64,000 bases of DNA from Deltaproteobacteria bacterium Ga0077539 (lineage in GTDB: Bacteria; Myxococcota_A; Polyangia; Polyangiales; Ga0077539): NCBI GenBank assembly GCA_001465015.1, contig LNEO01000205.1, forward strand, positions 1 through 64,000. Reading direction: 5' to 3'. The notes below the pieces were generated by a model. That model worked only from the letters and a program-made list of their open reading frames with translations. It did no database searches and had not been told where the DNA came from. The position numbers and the translations under genes are program-made. Numbering within the stretch: position 1 is the first letter of the stretch; every line of letters starts with the position of its first letter. This document shows positions 1 to 8,122 of the stretch, in pieces.

Positions 1-250
1 TGCTCTGCAATGGCTGCACTTCGCTCGATTCGTATGCGTCGATGCTCGAGTGACCAATGCTTCGCCCTTGCAGAGCAAGGGCCATCACGATACACGTATG
101 CTGCTTTCGCTAGCATTTTCTCAATGCGAAGCCGCCGCCCCTGCCGTTCCAGGCGGGGGCGGGGCGCGCGGCAGCGCGGGTGGGGGCTTCAGCACTGCGC
201 TAACCGTCGTTCTGCTCACTCGGGGGCCGCCTCGCGGCTCGGTGGCAAAC
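1..250. repeat. Truncated copy of palindromic repeat family (left-edge copy)
   Basis: This stretch repeats, in the same order and orientation, the right half of the element at 4810-5345. It starts inside the left arm of a hairpin (TGCTCTGCAA at 1-10), has the right arm TTGCAGAGCAAGGGCCAT at 68-85, then the CCGCCCCTGCC...GGCGGGGGCGG inverted segment near 135-165, then one copy of the 23-bp core GCAGCGCGGGTGGGGGCTTCAGC at 171-193. Similarity fades after about 225. The left end is cut by the window edge. Several reading frames are open through it, but their composition follows the repeat and I see no sign of coding. The rest of 251-337 holds nothing recognisable. Confidence 0.75.
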
Positions 251-337
251 GTCGTTCTGTCGCTCGATTCTCAGCCCAGACGCTCTGTTTCAGCCGCTGA
301 GTTTTCGGCGCCGATGTCCTCTACCCCCTCCCCTCGC

Positions 338-850
338 TTACTGCCGTCGCCTGCACGCGAGCGCCTGATGCGCGTGGTCCGCGAAGTACGACCACATGCG
401 TCGCATCGTGTTCGAGCCTGGGTTGTACTTGTGATCGAGGTCGTTGACGCCCGCGACGTACCAGCCGCTCCACGTTCCGTTGAACCACTGGATTCGATAG
501 ACCTGCACGTTCCACTGGCGTTGACCGCGCTCGACGAAGAGCTCGCCGTCGACGTCGAGCGACAGCCCCGAGGTCCACCGCTGATCGCCCGTCGCTTGCC
601 GGTCGAACATCACGCACTCGTCCTGCGTCGACAGGTTGTAGCTCACGCAATCGCCCGTCGGGCACCCTTGCTGCTGCGGTTGCGGACGCACGATCACCGG
701 CGGCGACGGACGCACGTCGCGCGGCGCGATCGGCAGAATCGCAGGCCGAGGATACTCGGGCGCGACGCTCTGCGCGGCGACAGGAACAGTGGCTGCGAGC
801 GAACATGCGACAGCGAGCGCGACGATCGCGCGTGACGATGCGTTGGCCAT
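338..850 (-). CDS. Secreted hypothetical protein
   Basis: A 170-aa protein with an N-terminal signal peptide (MANASSRAIVALAVAC, then ...VPVAAQS with an Ala-x-Ala cleavage site near residue 26). A Pro/Gln-rich stretch follows, then a Cys-containing body (GCPTGDC; DECVMF) rich in Trp and Tyr near residues 100-150. I recognise no family. The ATG at 850 is preceded by AGGAGG at the right spacing, so I prefer it to the much longer in-frame extension to 1546, which runs antisense through the GAF gene. It is probably exported to the periplasm or outer membrane. It stands alone, divergent from the reductase gene downstream of its start. Confidence 0.75.
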   Translation of the reverse strand: MANASSRAIVALAVACSLAATVPVAAQSVAPEYPRPAILPIAPRDVRPSPPVIVRPQPQQQGCPTGDCVSYNLSTQDECVMFDRQATGDQRWTSGLSLDVDGELFVERGQRQWNVQVYRIQWFNGTWSGWYVAGVNDLDHKYNPGSNTMRRMWSYFADHAHQALACRRRQ

Positions 851-982
851 GGGACCTCCTCGCTCGCGCACTGTCAGAGTTGCGGCGAGCGTGGCGTTGA
901 AATCCTCGAAATCTCCCGTCCTTGGCTGGCTAATGCATCTGCCAGTGCCCGCTCGGCTCGAGGCGAGATAGCCTCGAACCCG

Positions 983-1513
983 ATGAGCGAAGGAATCGCC
1001 CTCGACCCCCTGCCTCGCGACGAGCTCCTCGCCGAAGAGCTCCGCATCGCGCGACTGAGAGAAGCCCTGCCGCAAATCCGCGCGGTGCTCTCTGGTGAGC
1101 GCAACGTGATCAGCCTGCAAGCCACGCTCGCGTGCCTGCTGTGGGAGACGCTGCCCTGGTGCAACTGGGTGGGGTTCTACCGGCGCGTCGACGAAACGAC
1201 CCTCAAGGTGGGCCCCTATCACGGCACGATGGGATGCCTGACGATCTCGCTCGATCGCGGCGTGTGCGGCGCCGCCGCGCGCACCAAGAGCGTGCAGCTC
1301 GTCCCCGACGTGCACGCGTTCGAAGGACACATCGCCTGCGACGACCGATCGAGGAGCGAGCTGGTCATCCCCGTCTTCGACGCAGACGGGTACGTGCGCG
1401 CCGTGCTCGACCTCGACAGCCCGATTCCAAACGCGTTTTGCGAGGAAGAATCCAGGATTCTCGACGGTCTCTTGCGCGAGACCTTCACCGAGCGGGACGA
1501 GCTTCGCTGGTAG
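983..1513 (+). CDS. msrC: GAF-domain free methionine-(R)-sulfoxide reductase
   Basis: This 176-aa single GAF-domain protein matches the fRMsr family, which reduces free methionine-R-sulfoxide in the cytoplasm with thiol electron donors. The family landmarks are visible: WVGFYRR near residue 62, the GPYHGTMGC segment, GVCGAA, and DVHAFEGHIACD followed by SRSELVIPVFD and VLDLDSP. The three cysteines used in the family's catalysis are present at 85, 95 and 119, almost the same numbering as the E. coli enzyme. The length is slightly above the usual 160-165 because of the N-terminal extension. The ATG at 983 has no strong Shine-Dalgarno. It lies 38 bp upstream of the cyclase-FHA gene on the same strand and may be cotranscribed with it. 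Confidence 0.9.
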   Translation: MSEGIALDPLPRDELLAEELRIARLREALPQIRAVLSGERNVISLQATLACLLWETLPWCNWVGFYRRVDETTLKVGPYHGTMGCLTISLDRGVCGAAARTKSVQLVPDVHAFEGHIACDDRSRSELVIPVFDADGYVRAVLDLDSPIPNAFCEEESRILDGLLRETFTERDELRW

Positions 1514-1551
1514 GGGCCCGTTCTGGCCTATACTGACGGCAAGCAACGACG

Positions 1552-2565
1552 ATGGTGCACGACCTCGAGGCGCTCTCGATGAACGAGCTCATCCACCTGC
1601 AGGGCACGGTCCTGGAGGCGCTGCGTCGCCGTTTCGAAAGGCCGCTGGCGCTGGTGTTCACCGACGTCGTCGGCTCGACCGCGTACTTCGCGCGGTACGG
1701 CGACATCGCTGGGCGCTCGTTGCAGCAACTGCACTTCGACCTGCTGTCGCGCGCGCTTCCGCTCGGGGGCGGACGCATCGTCGACACCGCCGGAGACGGC
1801 GCGTTCACGGTGTTTTCGACGGTCGATCAAGCGGTCGACGTCGTCGCCAGGCTCTTGCTCACCGTCAGCCAGGCCAACGAGCAGCGATCGAACGAGCACC
1901 ACCTCTCGATTCGCGTCGGCGTTCACTACGGTCCCGTGCTCACGGATGGAGTTCAGGTCACCGGCGACGCGGTCAACCTGGCCGCTCGCGTCGCGGGCAC
2001 CGCGGATCCTGGCGGCGTTCGCGTCACGCGCGCGGCGTCTGGCGAGCTCGGAGGGCGCTGGCGCGTGCGGTGCCGCGCGATGCCTCCGGTCGAGCTCAAG
2101 GGCATCGTTCAGCCGGTCGAGCTCTTCGCGCTCGAGTGGCGCGATCCCACGGTGTTTCCCACGAAGGTGCGCATCGTCGAGACCAACGAAGAGCACGTCC
2201 TGCCCGCGAAGGACACGATCACCTTCGGCAGGCTCAAGGAGCACGACGGCAGGGTCGCCAACGACATCGTCTTGTGGCACCCCGACGTGCAAGCCACGAT
2301 GCGCCTCTCGCGTTGGCACTTCGAGCTTCGTCGAACGCCCAATCGCATGATGCTCCGCGCGGTCTCCGATCAAATGACGGAGGTCGACGATCTACCCGTC
2401 CCGCGTGGAACCGAGGCTCCCGTCGGCCCCAACTCGGTCATCCGAGTCGCGCGCGTGCTCACGCTGCAACTGTTGTTGGACGCTCGCAACTCGTCGCCCG
2501 GCGAAGAAGACCCGCGCGCCGCAGGGACGCTGGGCTTCACCGTCGATCAACGCCGCAACGGGTGA
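1552..2565 (+). CDS. Class III nucleotide cyclase-like domain fused to an FHA domain
   Basis: A 337-aa protein. Residues about 30-190 form a class III adenylate/guanylate cyclase homology domain. FTDVVGST (Asp38) and DTAGDGAF (Asp82) supply the two metal-binding aspartates, and GVHYGPV and GDAVNLAARV match later conserved blocks. Residues about 200-320 resemble a forkhead-associated phosphothreonine-binding domain (ITFGRLKEHDG, then LSRWHFEL, where canonical FHA has SRxH). It has no membrane segment, so it is likely cytoplasmic. By family it would make cAMP or cGMP and be recruited to or controlled by Ser/Thr kinases, which fits the kinases elsewhere in the window. A second ATG at 1579 is an alternative start. 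Cyclase activity is inferred from the two Asp residues only. Confidence 0.8.
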   Translation: MVHDLEALSMNELIHLQGTVLEALRRRFERPLALVFTDVVGSTAYFARYGDIAGRSLQQLHFDLLSRALPLGGGRIVDTAGDGAFTVFSTVDQAVDVVARLLLTVSQANEQRSNEHHLSIRVGVHYGPVLTDGVQVTGDAVNLAARVAGTADPGGVRVTRAASGELGGRWRVRCRAMPPVELKGIVQPVELFALEWRDPTVFPTKVRIVETNEEHVLPAKDTITFGRLKEHDGRVANDIVLWHPDVQATMRLSRWHFELRRTPNRMMLRAVSDQMTEVDDLPVPRGTEAPVGPNSVIRVARVLTLQLLLDARNSSPGEEDPRAAGTLGFTVDQRRNG

Positions 2566-3530
2566 TCGTCGCGCTCGCATCGGGCGCCCAGCGAATCGAC
2601 AGAGAGCTCCAGCGCGCTCACTCCGAGCGCCGCGCACTCGCTCACGAGCGCGAACATGGACGGCTCGTCGTCGCTCACAGCGAGCACGATGTCCCCGCCG
2701 CCCGCCCCGCTTGGTTTGATCGCGCAGCCGAGCGCCGCGGCCCGAGCGCTGAGCGATCGCATCACGTCCGTCACGATCGGGATCCCCGCTCGCGCGCCGA
2801 GCGCGTCCATCGCCTCGCCGTGCGCCCGAACGACGGCGACCAACGCCGTCGCGTCGTCGTCCCGCAGCGCGCGAACGAAGGCCTCGGACGCCTCGCGGAC
2901 GCGCGCGATGAGCGCCCTGTGCTCGCTCGGAGCGCTCGAAGCGAGCTCTTTGACCCGCGCGACGAACGCCTTGGTGCTCACGGGCTCGCCCGTCCACAAC
3001 ACGCGCCACGCCGAGCGCTTCGGCCAGGACAGCCGCTCGATCGTCGTCGCCCGTCCCCCAGCGATCGCCGTGCAAAACACCCCGCCGATCGCGCTGGCGT
3101 ACACGTCCATTCCGCTCCCTCCGCCTTGCGCTTCACGGTGCCCCTCGAGCGCGATCTCCGTCGCACGCGCGCGCGTCTGTTCGTCCGAGTCGTCTCCGCC
3201 GCTCGCTCGCAGCGCAGCAAAGAGCCCCGCGACGCACATCGCCGCGCTCGAGCCGAGGCCGAGCTTTCGGTCGCCGTCGAACAAGCTCGCGGGACGAACA
3301 CGCGCCGAGATCATCGCGTCGACGAGCCCCTCTCGCCGCGCGCGCCGAAGGGTCGCGTCGAGCTCGGGCGTGAGCCATCCGTGCTGATCGCTCAGCGCGT
3401 CTTGCTGATCCGCGACGGCCTCGGCGTAGCGATCGACGGCCATCACCACCGCGGGAGCACCTTCGAGCACCGCGTACTCGCCGGCGAGCATGACCTTTCC
3501 CGGCGCCCGCCCCGCGGCGCGAGGGCGCAT
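2547..3530 (-). CDS. GHMP-family kinase, mevalonate or phosphomevalonate kinase
   Basis: A 327-aa GHMP-superfamily small-molecule kinase. It shows the N-terminal APGKVMLAGEYAVLEG block, the glycine-rich ATP loop GLGSSAAMCVAG near residue 90, GSGMDVYAS, and the C-terminal motif KPSGAGGGD. The GEYAVLEGAP segment looks more like phosphomevalonate kinase than mevalonate kinase, but I cannot separate them by eye. The ATG at 3530 overlaps the stop of the diphosphomevalonate decarboxylase gene (ATGA), so the two are translationally coupled steps of the mevalonate route to isopentenyl diphosphate. The longer in-frame extension to 3878 is rejected because it overlaps that gene. Its 3' end overlaps the end of the convergent cyclase-FHA gene by 19 bp. 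Confidence 0.85.
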   Translation of the reverse strand: MRPRAAGRAPGKVMLAGEYAVLEGAPAVVMAVDRYAEAVADQQDALSDQHGWLTPELDATLRRARREGLVDAMISARVRPASLFDGDRKLGLGSSAAMCVAGLFAALRASGGDDSDEQTRARATEIALEGHREAQGGGSGMDVYASAIGGVFCTAIAGGRATTIERLSWPKRSAWRVLWTGEPVSTKAFVARVKELASSAPSEHRALIARVREASEAFVRALRDDDATALVAVVRAHGEAMDALGARAGIPIVTDVMRSLSARAAALGCAIKPSGAGGGDIVLAVSDDEPSMFALVSECAALGVSALELSVDSLGARCERDDHPLRR

Positions 3531-4522
3531 CACTGCACCCCTGGTCCAGGGCGCGCGACGCGCACGTCCACCGCGGCTCCCGTGGCGATCAACGCATCGC
3601 GGACGCGCTCGGCGTCGCTTCGCATGCACAGCACTTTGACGTGCGGGCCAGCGTCCATCGTCGAGTACGCCGTGACGCCATCGCCGCGAAGGGCCTCGAC
3701 GCAGTCGAGCAGCGTCGCCGTCGCCGCCGCGTAATAGCGGACGGCAGGCCTCGCCGCGAGCGCGCTCGCGTGCATCGCGAACGTGCTCGCCTCCATGGCC
3801 GTTCCGACCTTCTCGAGGTCGCGCGCGAGCACTCCGTCGCGCACTTCGCGAAAGTACGCAGGCGCGCAGGCCACCCACGAGGGGTAGTACGGCGACGTCT
3901 TGGCGGTCTCGATCATGCCGTCACGAGAGGAGGTCTTCTTGCGCGCGAGCGAGGCCAGCGCGATGACCACGCACACGTCCCAGTGCTCTGCGGGAGCGAC
4001 CACGCTCGCGGCGAGCGAGTCGTCGCCGACGAGCCCGGCGGCCAGCTCGACGAAGCCTCCGTACAACGATCGCGCCGCGGACGCGCTCGAGCGCCGAGCC
4101 CACGCGGACAATTGCTCGAGCGAAGCGTCGACGCCGTACGCCCGAGCCGCGGCCGTCGCGAGCGCGGCGAAGCCCGACGCGCTGCTCGCCAGCCCCGAGG
4201 CGGTCGGAAAGTGATTCACCGTCTCGACCCTGGCCCGACGATCGTCGCCCGCGATGGCCCTGACGCGATCGAGCAGCTCGACAGCGCGAGATTTGTCCTC
4301 GCCGTCGCGCGACTTCTGGTCGAACAGGACCACGTCCTCGCCGTCCTCGCCGCCCGCCTCGAGCGTCACGGTCGTCTCCGTCACCAGCGCGTCGAGCGTG
4401 ATCGACAGCGACGGAACCGCCGGTAGATTCAGCGTTTCATCGGATTTTCCCCAGTATTTCGCGAGTGCGATGTTGGCGCAGGCGCGGGCGCGCCCGACGC
4501 CGATCGAGCGTCGATCGGTCAT
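3530..4522 (-). CDS. mvaD: Diphosphomevalonate decarboxylase
   Basis: This 330-aa enzyme converts mevalonate 5-diphosphate to isopentenyl diphosphate in the cytoplasm, using ATP. Family signatures are clear: ANIALAKYWGK near residue 15, PSLSITLD, NHFPTASGLASSASGFAAL (the phosphate-binding loop), RSLYGGFVE, and MDAGPHVKVLC near the C-terminus. The length matches the family (about 320-340). It is the first gene of a two-gene unit with the overlapping GHMP kinase. The mevalonate route is typical of myxobacteria, and these two genes support that placement. Upstream (4523-5383) lies the palindromic repeat element rather than a further pathway gene. Confidence 0.95.
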   Translation of the reverse strand: MTDRRSIGVGRARACANIALAKYWGKSDETLNLPAVPSLSITLDALVTETTVTLEAGGEDGEDVVLFDQKSRDGEDKSRAVELLDRVRAIAGDDRRARVETVNHFPTASGLASSASGFAALATAAARAYGVDASLEQLSAWARRSSASAARSLYGGFVELAAGLVGDDSLAASVVAPAEHWDVCVVIALASLARKKTSSRDGMIETAKTSPYYPSWVACAPAYFREVRDGVLARDLEKVGTAMEASTFAMHASALAARPAVRYYAAATATLLDCVEALRGDGVTAYSTMDAGPHVKVLCMRSDAERVRDALIATGAAVDVRVARPGPGVQ

Positions 4523-4547
4523 GGCGCGCGGGGTGTATCACAGCCGC

Positions 4548-4634
4548 TCAAGCGCGGCGCAGCCGGACCGTTCCGAGAAACAGCCCGACGGCGATCAACG
4601 CGCTGACAGTGTTCAACCAGGGTTCGAGCATCAT
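4548..4634 (-). CDS. Possible 28-aa single-pass membrane peptide
   Basis: A short ORF (MMLEPWLNTVSALIAVGLFL then GTVRLRRA) sits between mvaD and the repeat element. It has a good ribosome site (GGAG six bases before the first of two ATGs), one hydrophobic segment of about 17 residues, and a basic C-terminus, as in small membrane peptides. Nothing else supports it. It could be chance in a region with many open frames. No family recognised. Confidence 0.3.
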   Translation of the reverse strand: MMLEPWLNTVSALIAVGLFLGTVRLRRA

Positions 4635-4809
4635 GGCGATCTCCGTGTTCGCCACGAGTGTCTTCACGGCCCGTGCCACTCGCGCAGCGGGCAAATTCCG
4701 AGGCAAAATCGTGATCCTCGTCGGACAGCGTGCGCTGTGAGCCACGCCCCCGTGTGGTCCCCGAGCCACGCACAGCGCAGTGAGATGCGGGAGCAAGCTG
4801 CCAGCGGCG

Positions 4810-5345
4810 CGAGTGCAACGACAGTGGGCGCAGTGCTGAAGCCCCCACCCGCGCTGCCGCGCGCGAGCGAGTGAAACGGCAGTGGGCGCAGAGCTGAAGC
4901 CCCCACCCGCGCTGCCGCGCGCCCAATGGGCAGAACGCCAGTAGGCGCAGTGCTGAAGCCCCCACCCGCGCTTCCGCGCGCCCCGCCCCCGCCTGAAACG
5001 GCAGGGGCGGCGGCTTCGCATTGCGAATGCCTTGGATTCAGCCAAGTAAGTTGATTGTATGGCCCTTGCTCTGCAATGGCTACACGTCGCTCGATTCGTG
5101 TGTGTCGATGCTCGATTGAGGATCGCGTAGCCCTTGCAGAGCAAGGGCCATCACAATACACTCACGCTGCTTTCATCAGCATTTTCCCAATGCGAAGCCG
5201 CCGCCCCTGCCGTTTCAGGCGGGGGCGGGGCGCGCGGAAGCGCGGGTGGGGGCTTCAGCTCTGTGCCCACTGTCGTTGCACTCGCTCGCGCGCGGCAGCG
5301 CGGGTGGGGGCTTCAGCTCTGTGCCCACTGTCGTTTCACTCGCGC
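4810..5345. repeat. Large palindromic element built of 58-bp units
   Basis: Five copies of the 23-bp core GCAGCGCGGGTGGGGGCTTCAGC (one or two substitutions at most) are spaced 58-59 bp apart. Three are in minus orientation (4835-4857, 4893-4915, 4952-4974) and two in plus orientation (5237-5259, 5295-5317). The two arms also share a perfect inverted segment of about 50 bp (about 4973-5022 against 5189-5238) containing a GC-rich hairpin. A central hairpin lies at 5059-5151. The element fills the gap between mvaD and the histidine kinase gene, whose stop is at 5384. I see no protein or known RNA in it. It could be a non-autonomous mobile element or a structured RNA. Confidence 0.8.
5059..5151. 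repeat. Central hairpin of the palindromic element
   Basis: A perfect 18-bp inverted repeat, ATGGCCCTTGCTCTGCAA at 5059-5076 and its complement at 5134-5151, encloses a 57-base loop. The same hairpin with a diverged loop occurs at the left edge of the window (right arm 68-85), so it is a conserved part of the repeat family. Confidence 0.85.
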
Positions 5346-5383
5346 CGCTGGCCTCGCCTGCCCCGCTGCGCCGCCCGCTCTTG

Positions 5384-7282
5384 TCACTCCGCGCGCGCGC
5401 TCGCTTGCGTCTGAGCCGCGGGCGGCGGGCGCCCGCTCGTGCGGCGCTCACGCTCGCGCGGGAGGTCCACATGAAAACGTGTGCCCCTTCCGATCTCGCT
5501 CTCGACCGACACCTTCGCGCCCATCGCCTCGGCCATGTGCTTGACGATCGCCAGGCCCAGCCCCGTCCCTCCGAGCAGCCGCGATCGGCCCGTGTCCACG
5601 CGATAGAAGCGCTCGAACAACCGCGGAAGGTGCCTTGCGTCGATGCCCGGCCCCGTGTCCTCGACCGTGATGCGCACCGACGGAGGACGACCCGAGTCTC
5701 GCCCGTCCGGCGCGCCGTCGAGCGCCCGCGCCCTCACCGTCACCCGCGCCCCTTCGCCCGCGTACTTGATCGCGTTGTCGACGAGGTTTCCCAAGACGTG
5801 CTCGAGCCCGCGCCGGTCGGTAAACACCCGTCCGGCGTCGGGAGACACCGCGACGTCCAGCATGGTCTTCTTCGATTTGGCCGCGAGCGCGAAGAGCTCC
5901 ACGACGTGCACGCATTGCTCGGCCACCGAGAGGCTCTCGGGCGCGAGCGAGAGCTCTTTCGCCTCGATGCGCGAGAGCTCGAGCAGGTCCTCGACGAGCC
6001 GCCGAAGCCGGTCCGCGTGCCGGTCGATAATCGCCACGAACTCCCGCGCGAACTTGGGGTCGTCGATCGCGCCTCCCTCGAGGGTCTCGACCGCCGCTCG
6101 CACCGCCGCCACCGGCGTCCGAAGCTCGTGCGAGACGTTCGCCACGAATTCGCGGCGCATCCCTTCGAGCCTCCTCAGCTCGGTCACGTCCGAGAGCACC
6201 GCGACGCAACCCTCGCGGGTTCCCCCCGGGCCGCGCAAGGGAGCCGCGCTCGCAGCGAGGGTGCGAGGACGAACGCCCTCGACCGTGAACTCCACGTTGG
6301 TTCGCTCGCCCACGCTCGCGGCCTCTTCGATCGCGTCGTGCAGCTCGCCCACGCACAACGCTTCGATCGGTCGTCGGCCGATCACCTGGTCCTGCGTGCG
6401 CAGAAACATCTCGCGCAGCGCCCGGTTGGCGACCACCACCCGCCCGTCGGCGTCCGTCACCACCACGCCCTCGACCATCGAATCGAGGATCGTCCCGAGT
6501 CGATCGCGCTCCGAACGCAAGGTCTCCATCGACGCCGCGAGGCCGTCGGCGAGCTCGTCGAGCGCCCCCGCGAGCTCGCCGACCTCGTCGTTGGCTCTCG
6601 TTCGCGTTCGCACCGAGAGGTCTCGCACCATCGAGCGCGCCGTGTCCGTCAGCGCGCGCACCGGCGCCGCCACGAGCTGCGCGGCGAGCGTCGACATCGC
6701 CGCGGCCCCCAAGAGACCCAACAGCGCCGCGATCGACAGCAGCCGACGCAACGTGGCCCGCTCGTTGGCGAGCACGTCGGGCTCGACCGCGACTCGAACG
6801 ACCCACGCGCCGTCAGGCCCGTTGATTCGATGCGCCGCGTACACAAACGGTCGCCCCAACGTCCCGCTCTCGTGCGTCGCGACGCTCACCCCGTCGCGCC
6901 GCGCCGCGACCACCTCGGGGCGGTCGTTGTGATTGTTCATCGCGCGGACGCCCGCGGCCGTGAGCGAAGAGTCGCAGCGGACCACGCCCCTCGGATCGAT
7001 CAGCGTGACGCGCCCGCGCGACGCCGCGGCGAGCGCCTGCACCGGGCGAGCGCAACGACCTTCGTCGAGGGCGTCGGCTTCGCGCATGGCGACCGCCACC
7101 GTCGCGGCGCGCAGGGCCAGATCATTGCGCGTTCGCAGTGCAAAATCCCGATCGAGCCCACGCGACGCGTACCACTGCGCCGCCGCCAGGCCGAACGTGA
7201 TCACCACCACCGAGACGACGAACAACCGGAGCCGGATCCCGAAGCGAATCGGCTCTCGCGCCACGGGCTCAGCTCTCGACAT
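5384..7282 (-). CDS. PhoR-like membrane sensor histidine kinase
   Basis: A 632-aa sensor kinase. A membrane segment near residues 17-37 and a second near 183-205 bracket a periplasmic sensor of about 145 residues. A HAMP-like region (about 205-260), a PAS domain (ILDSMVEGVVVTDADGRVVVANR onward) and a complete transmitter follow: H-box FVANVSHELRTP, N-box LVDNAIKYA, G1 DTGPGID, F-box FERFYRVD, G2 GGTGLGLAIVKH. This order is that of PhoR. It autophosphorylates on the H-box His and passes phosphate to the response regulator, whose gene overlaps it upstream by 14 bp. The PhoR likeness suggests phosphate or envelope stress sensing, but no pst genes are adjacent. The C-terminal 20 residues are low-complexity and end 39 bp from the repeat element. 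Confidence 0.92.
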   Translation of the reverse strand: MSRAEPVAREPIRFGIRLRLFVVSVVVITFGLAAAQWYASRGLDRDFALRTRNDLALRAATVAVAMREADALDEGRCARPVQALAAASRGRVTLIDPRGVVRCDSSLTAAGVRAMNNHNDRPEVVAARRDGVSVATHESGTLGRPFVYAAHRINGPDGAWVVRVAVEPDVLANERATLRRLLSIAALLGLLGAAAMSTLAAQLVAAPVRALTDTARSMVRDLSVRTRTRANDEVGELAGALDELADGLAASMETLRSERDRLGTILDSMVEGVVVTDADGRVVVANRALREMFLRTQDQVIGRRPIEALCVGELHDAIEEAASVGERTNVEFTVEGVRPRTLAASAAPLRGPGGTREGCVAVLSDVTELRRLEGMRREFVANVSHELRTPVAAVRAAVETLEGGAIDDPKFAREFVAIIDRHADRLRRLVEDLLELSRIEAKELSLAPESLSVAEQCVHVVELFALAAKSKKTMLDVAVSPDAGRVFTDRRGLEHVLGNLVDNAIKYAGEGARVTVRARALDGAPDGRDSGRPPSVRITVEDTGPGIDARHLPRLFERFYRVDTGRSRLLGGTGLGLAIVKHMAEAMGAKVSVESEIGRGTRFHVDLPRERERRTSGRPPPAAQTQASARAE

Positions 7283-7994
7283 CCGACGGGTTGTCGGCGA
7301 AGCGGTAGCCCACGCCGCGGACCGTGTGAATGTACGCTCCGGCCGCGCCGAGCTTCTCGCGCAGCCGCTTGATGTGCGTGTCGACCGTGCGCGTCTCGAC
7401 CTGGAGCCTCAACCCCCAGACGTCCTCGAGCAGCGTGTCCCGGGATTGAACGCGGTTCTTGCGCTCGATCAACGTCGAGAGCAGCCGAAACTCCAGCGCC
7501 GTCAACGTCACCTCTTCTTCTTCGACGAACACCCGGTGCGCCGTGCGATCGACGCGCAGGCAGCCGAAGTTGATCATGTCGGACGCCGCGGCAGACTCGC
7601 CCTCCGATGGCTCCGCGCGGCGCAAGATGGCCTTTACGCGAAGGACCAGCTCGCGCATCGAGAAGGGCTTGACGACATAGTCGTCCGCCCCGAGCTCGAA
7701 GCCCACGACTCGGTCGACCTCTTCGCCCTTCGCCGTCACCATGATGACCGGGACGTGCTTGGTCTTCGGGTCGTTTTTCAGCGTCCGGCACACGTCCGAT
7801 CCCGATCCGTCCGGCAACATCAGGTCCAAGAGGACCAGGTCCGGAGGCGACGACGACGCGCTCGACAGAGCTTCTTTGCACCGATCGAAGGAAACAGTCT
7901 CGAAGCCGGCCTGGTGCAAGTTGAACTCGACGAGGCGAACCAGGTCCGGCTCATCTTCGACAATCATGACTCGCGGTCGCGCTGCGGTGTTCAC
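7269..7994 (-). CDS. PhoB-like OmpR-family response regulator
   Basis: A 241-aa two-domain regulator. Receiver residues 8-125 have the acidic pocket (Glu13, Asp14), the phospho-acceptor Asp57 in VLLDLMLPDG, VTAKGEE and the KPF lysine. A winged-helix DNA-binding domain follows (LTALEFRLLSTLIE; RTVDTHIKRLREKL; HTVRGVGYRF). Such proteins bind tandem 11-bp direct repeats. The start is GTG at 7994, and the gene precedes and overlaps the sensor kinase gene, so the two form one operon. A pair of 11-bp direct repeats at 8021-8042, just upstream, is a candidate self-regulatory site. Confidence 0.93.
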   Translation of the reverse strand: MNTAARPRVMIVEDEPDLVRLVEFNLHQAGFETVSFDRCKEALSSASSSPPDLVLLDLMLPDGSGSDVCRTLKNDPKTKHVPVIMVTAKGEEVDRVVGFELGADDYVVKPFSMRELVLRVKAILRRAEPSEGESAAASDMINFGCLRVDRTAHRVFVEEEEVTLTALEFRLLSTLIERKNRVQSRDTLLEDVWGLRLQVETRTVDTHIKRLREKLGAAGAYIHTVRGVGYRFADNPSDVES

Positions 7995-8020
7995 GGGTGC
8001 CGATGTCTACCGTTTCTATG

Positions 8021-8042
8021 TGACGACTTGATGACGCTCGAG
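8021..8042. promoter_or_regulatory. Candidate response-regulator box (two 11-bp direct repeats)
   Basis: TGACGACTTGA and TGACGCTCGAG lie head to tail with an 11-bp period in the intergenic space between the divergent PhoB-like gene and the tubulin operon. PhoB/OmpR-family dimers recognise 11-bp direct repeats, so the spacing is suggestive. Only TGACG and a few other bases are shared, so this could be chance. Confidence 0.3.
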
Positions 8043-8122
8043 TGTCGTATGGAAAGTATCCGCCTTGTCGGCGCGCCCGCAACCGGCGATGCTCTGGCTC
8101 CCTGAGTGAACGAGGGCGGTCG

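Noticed and set aside
50..835. 261-codon plus-strand ORF at the left edge
   Set aside because: It runs through the repeat and then antisense to the secreted-protein gene with an AGGAGG site; composition is repeat-driven.
3531..3878. N-terminal extension of the GHMP kinase to 443 aa
   Set aside because: It would overlap the clear mvaD gene for 348 bp. The ATG overlapping the mvaD stop matches the family N-terminus.
4835..5317. Regular 58-bp spacing of a 23-bp core as a CRISPR array
   Set aside because: The intervening sequences are themselves similar rather than unique spacers, the units switch orientation around a hairpin, and no cas genes are nearby.
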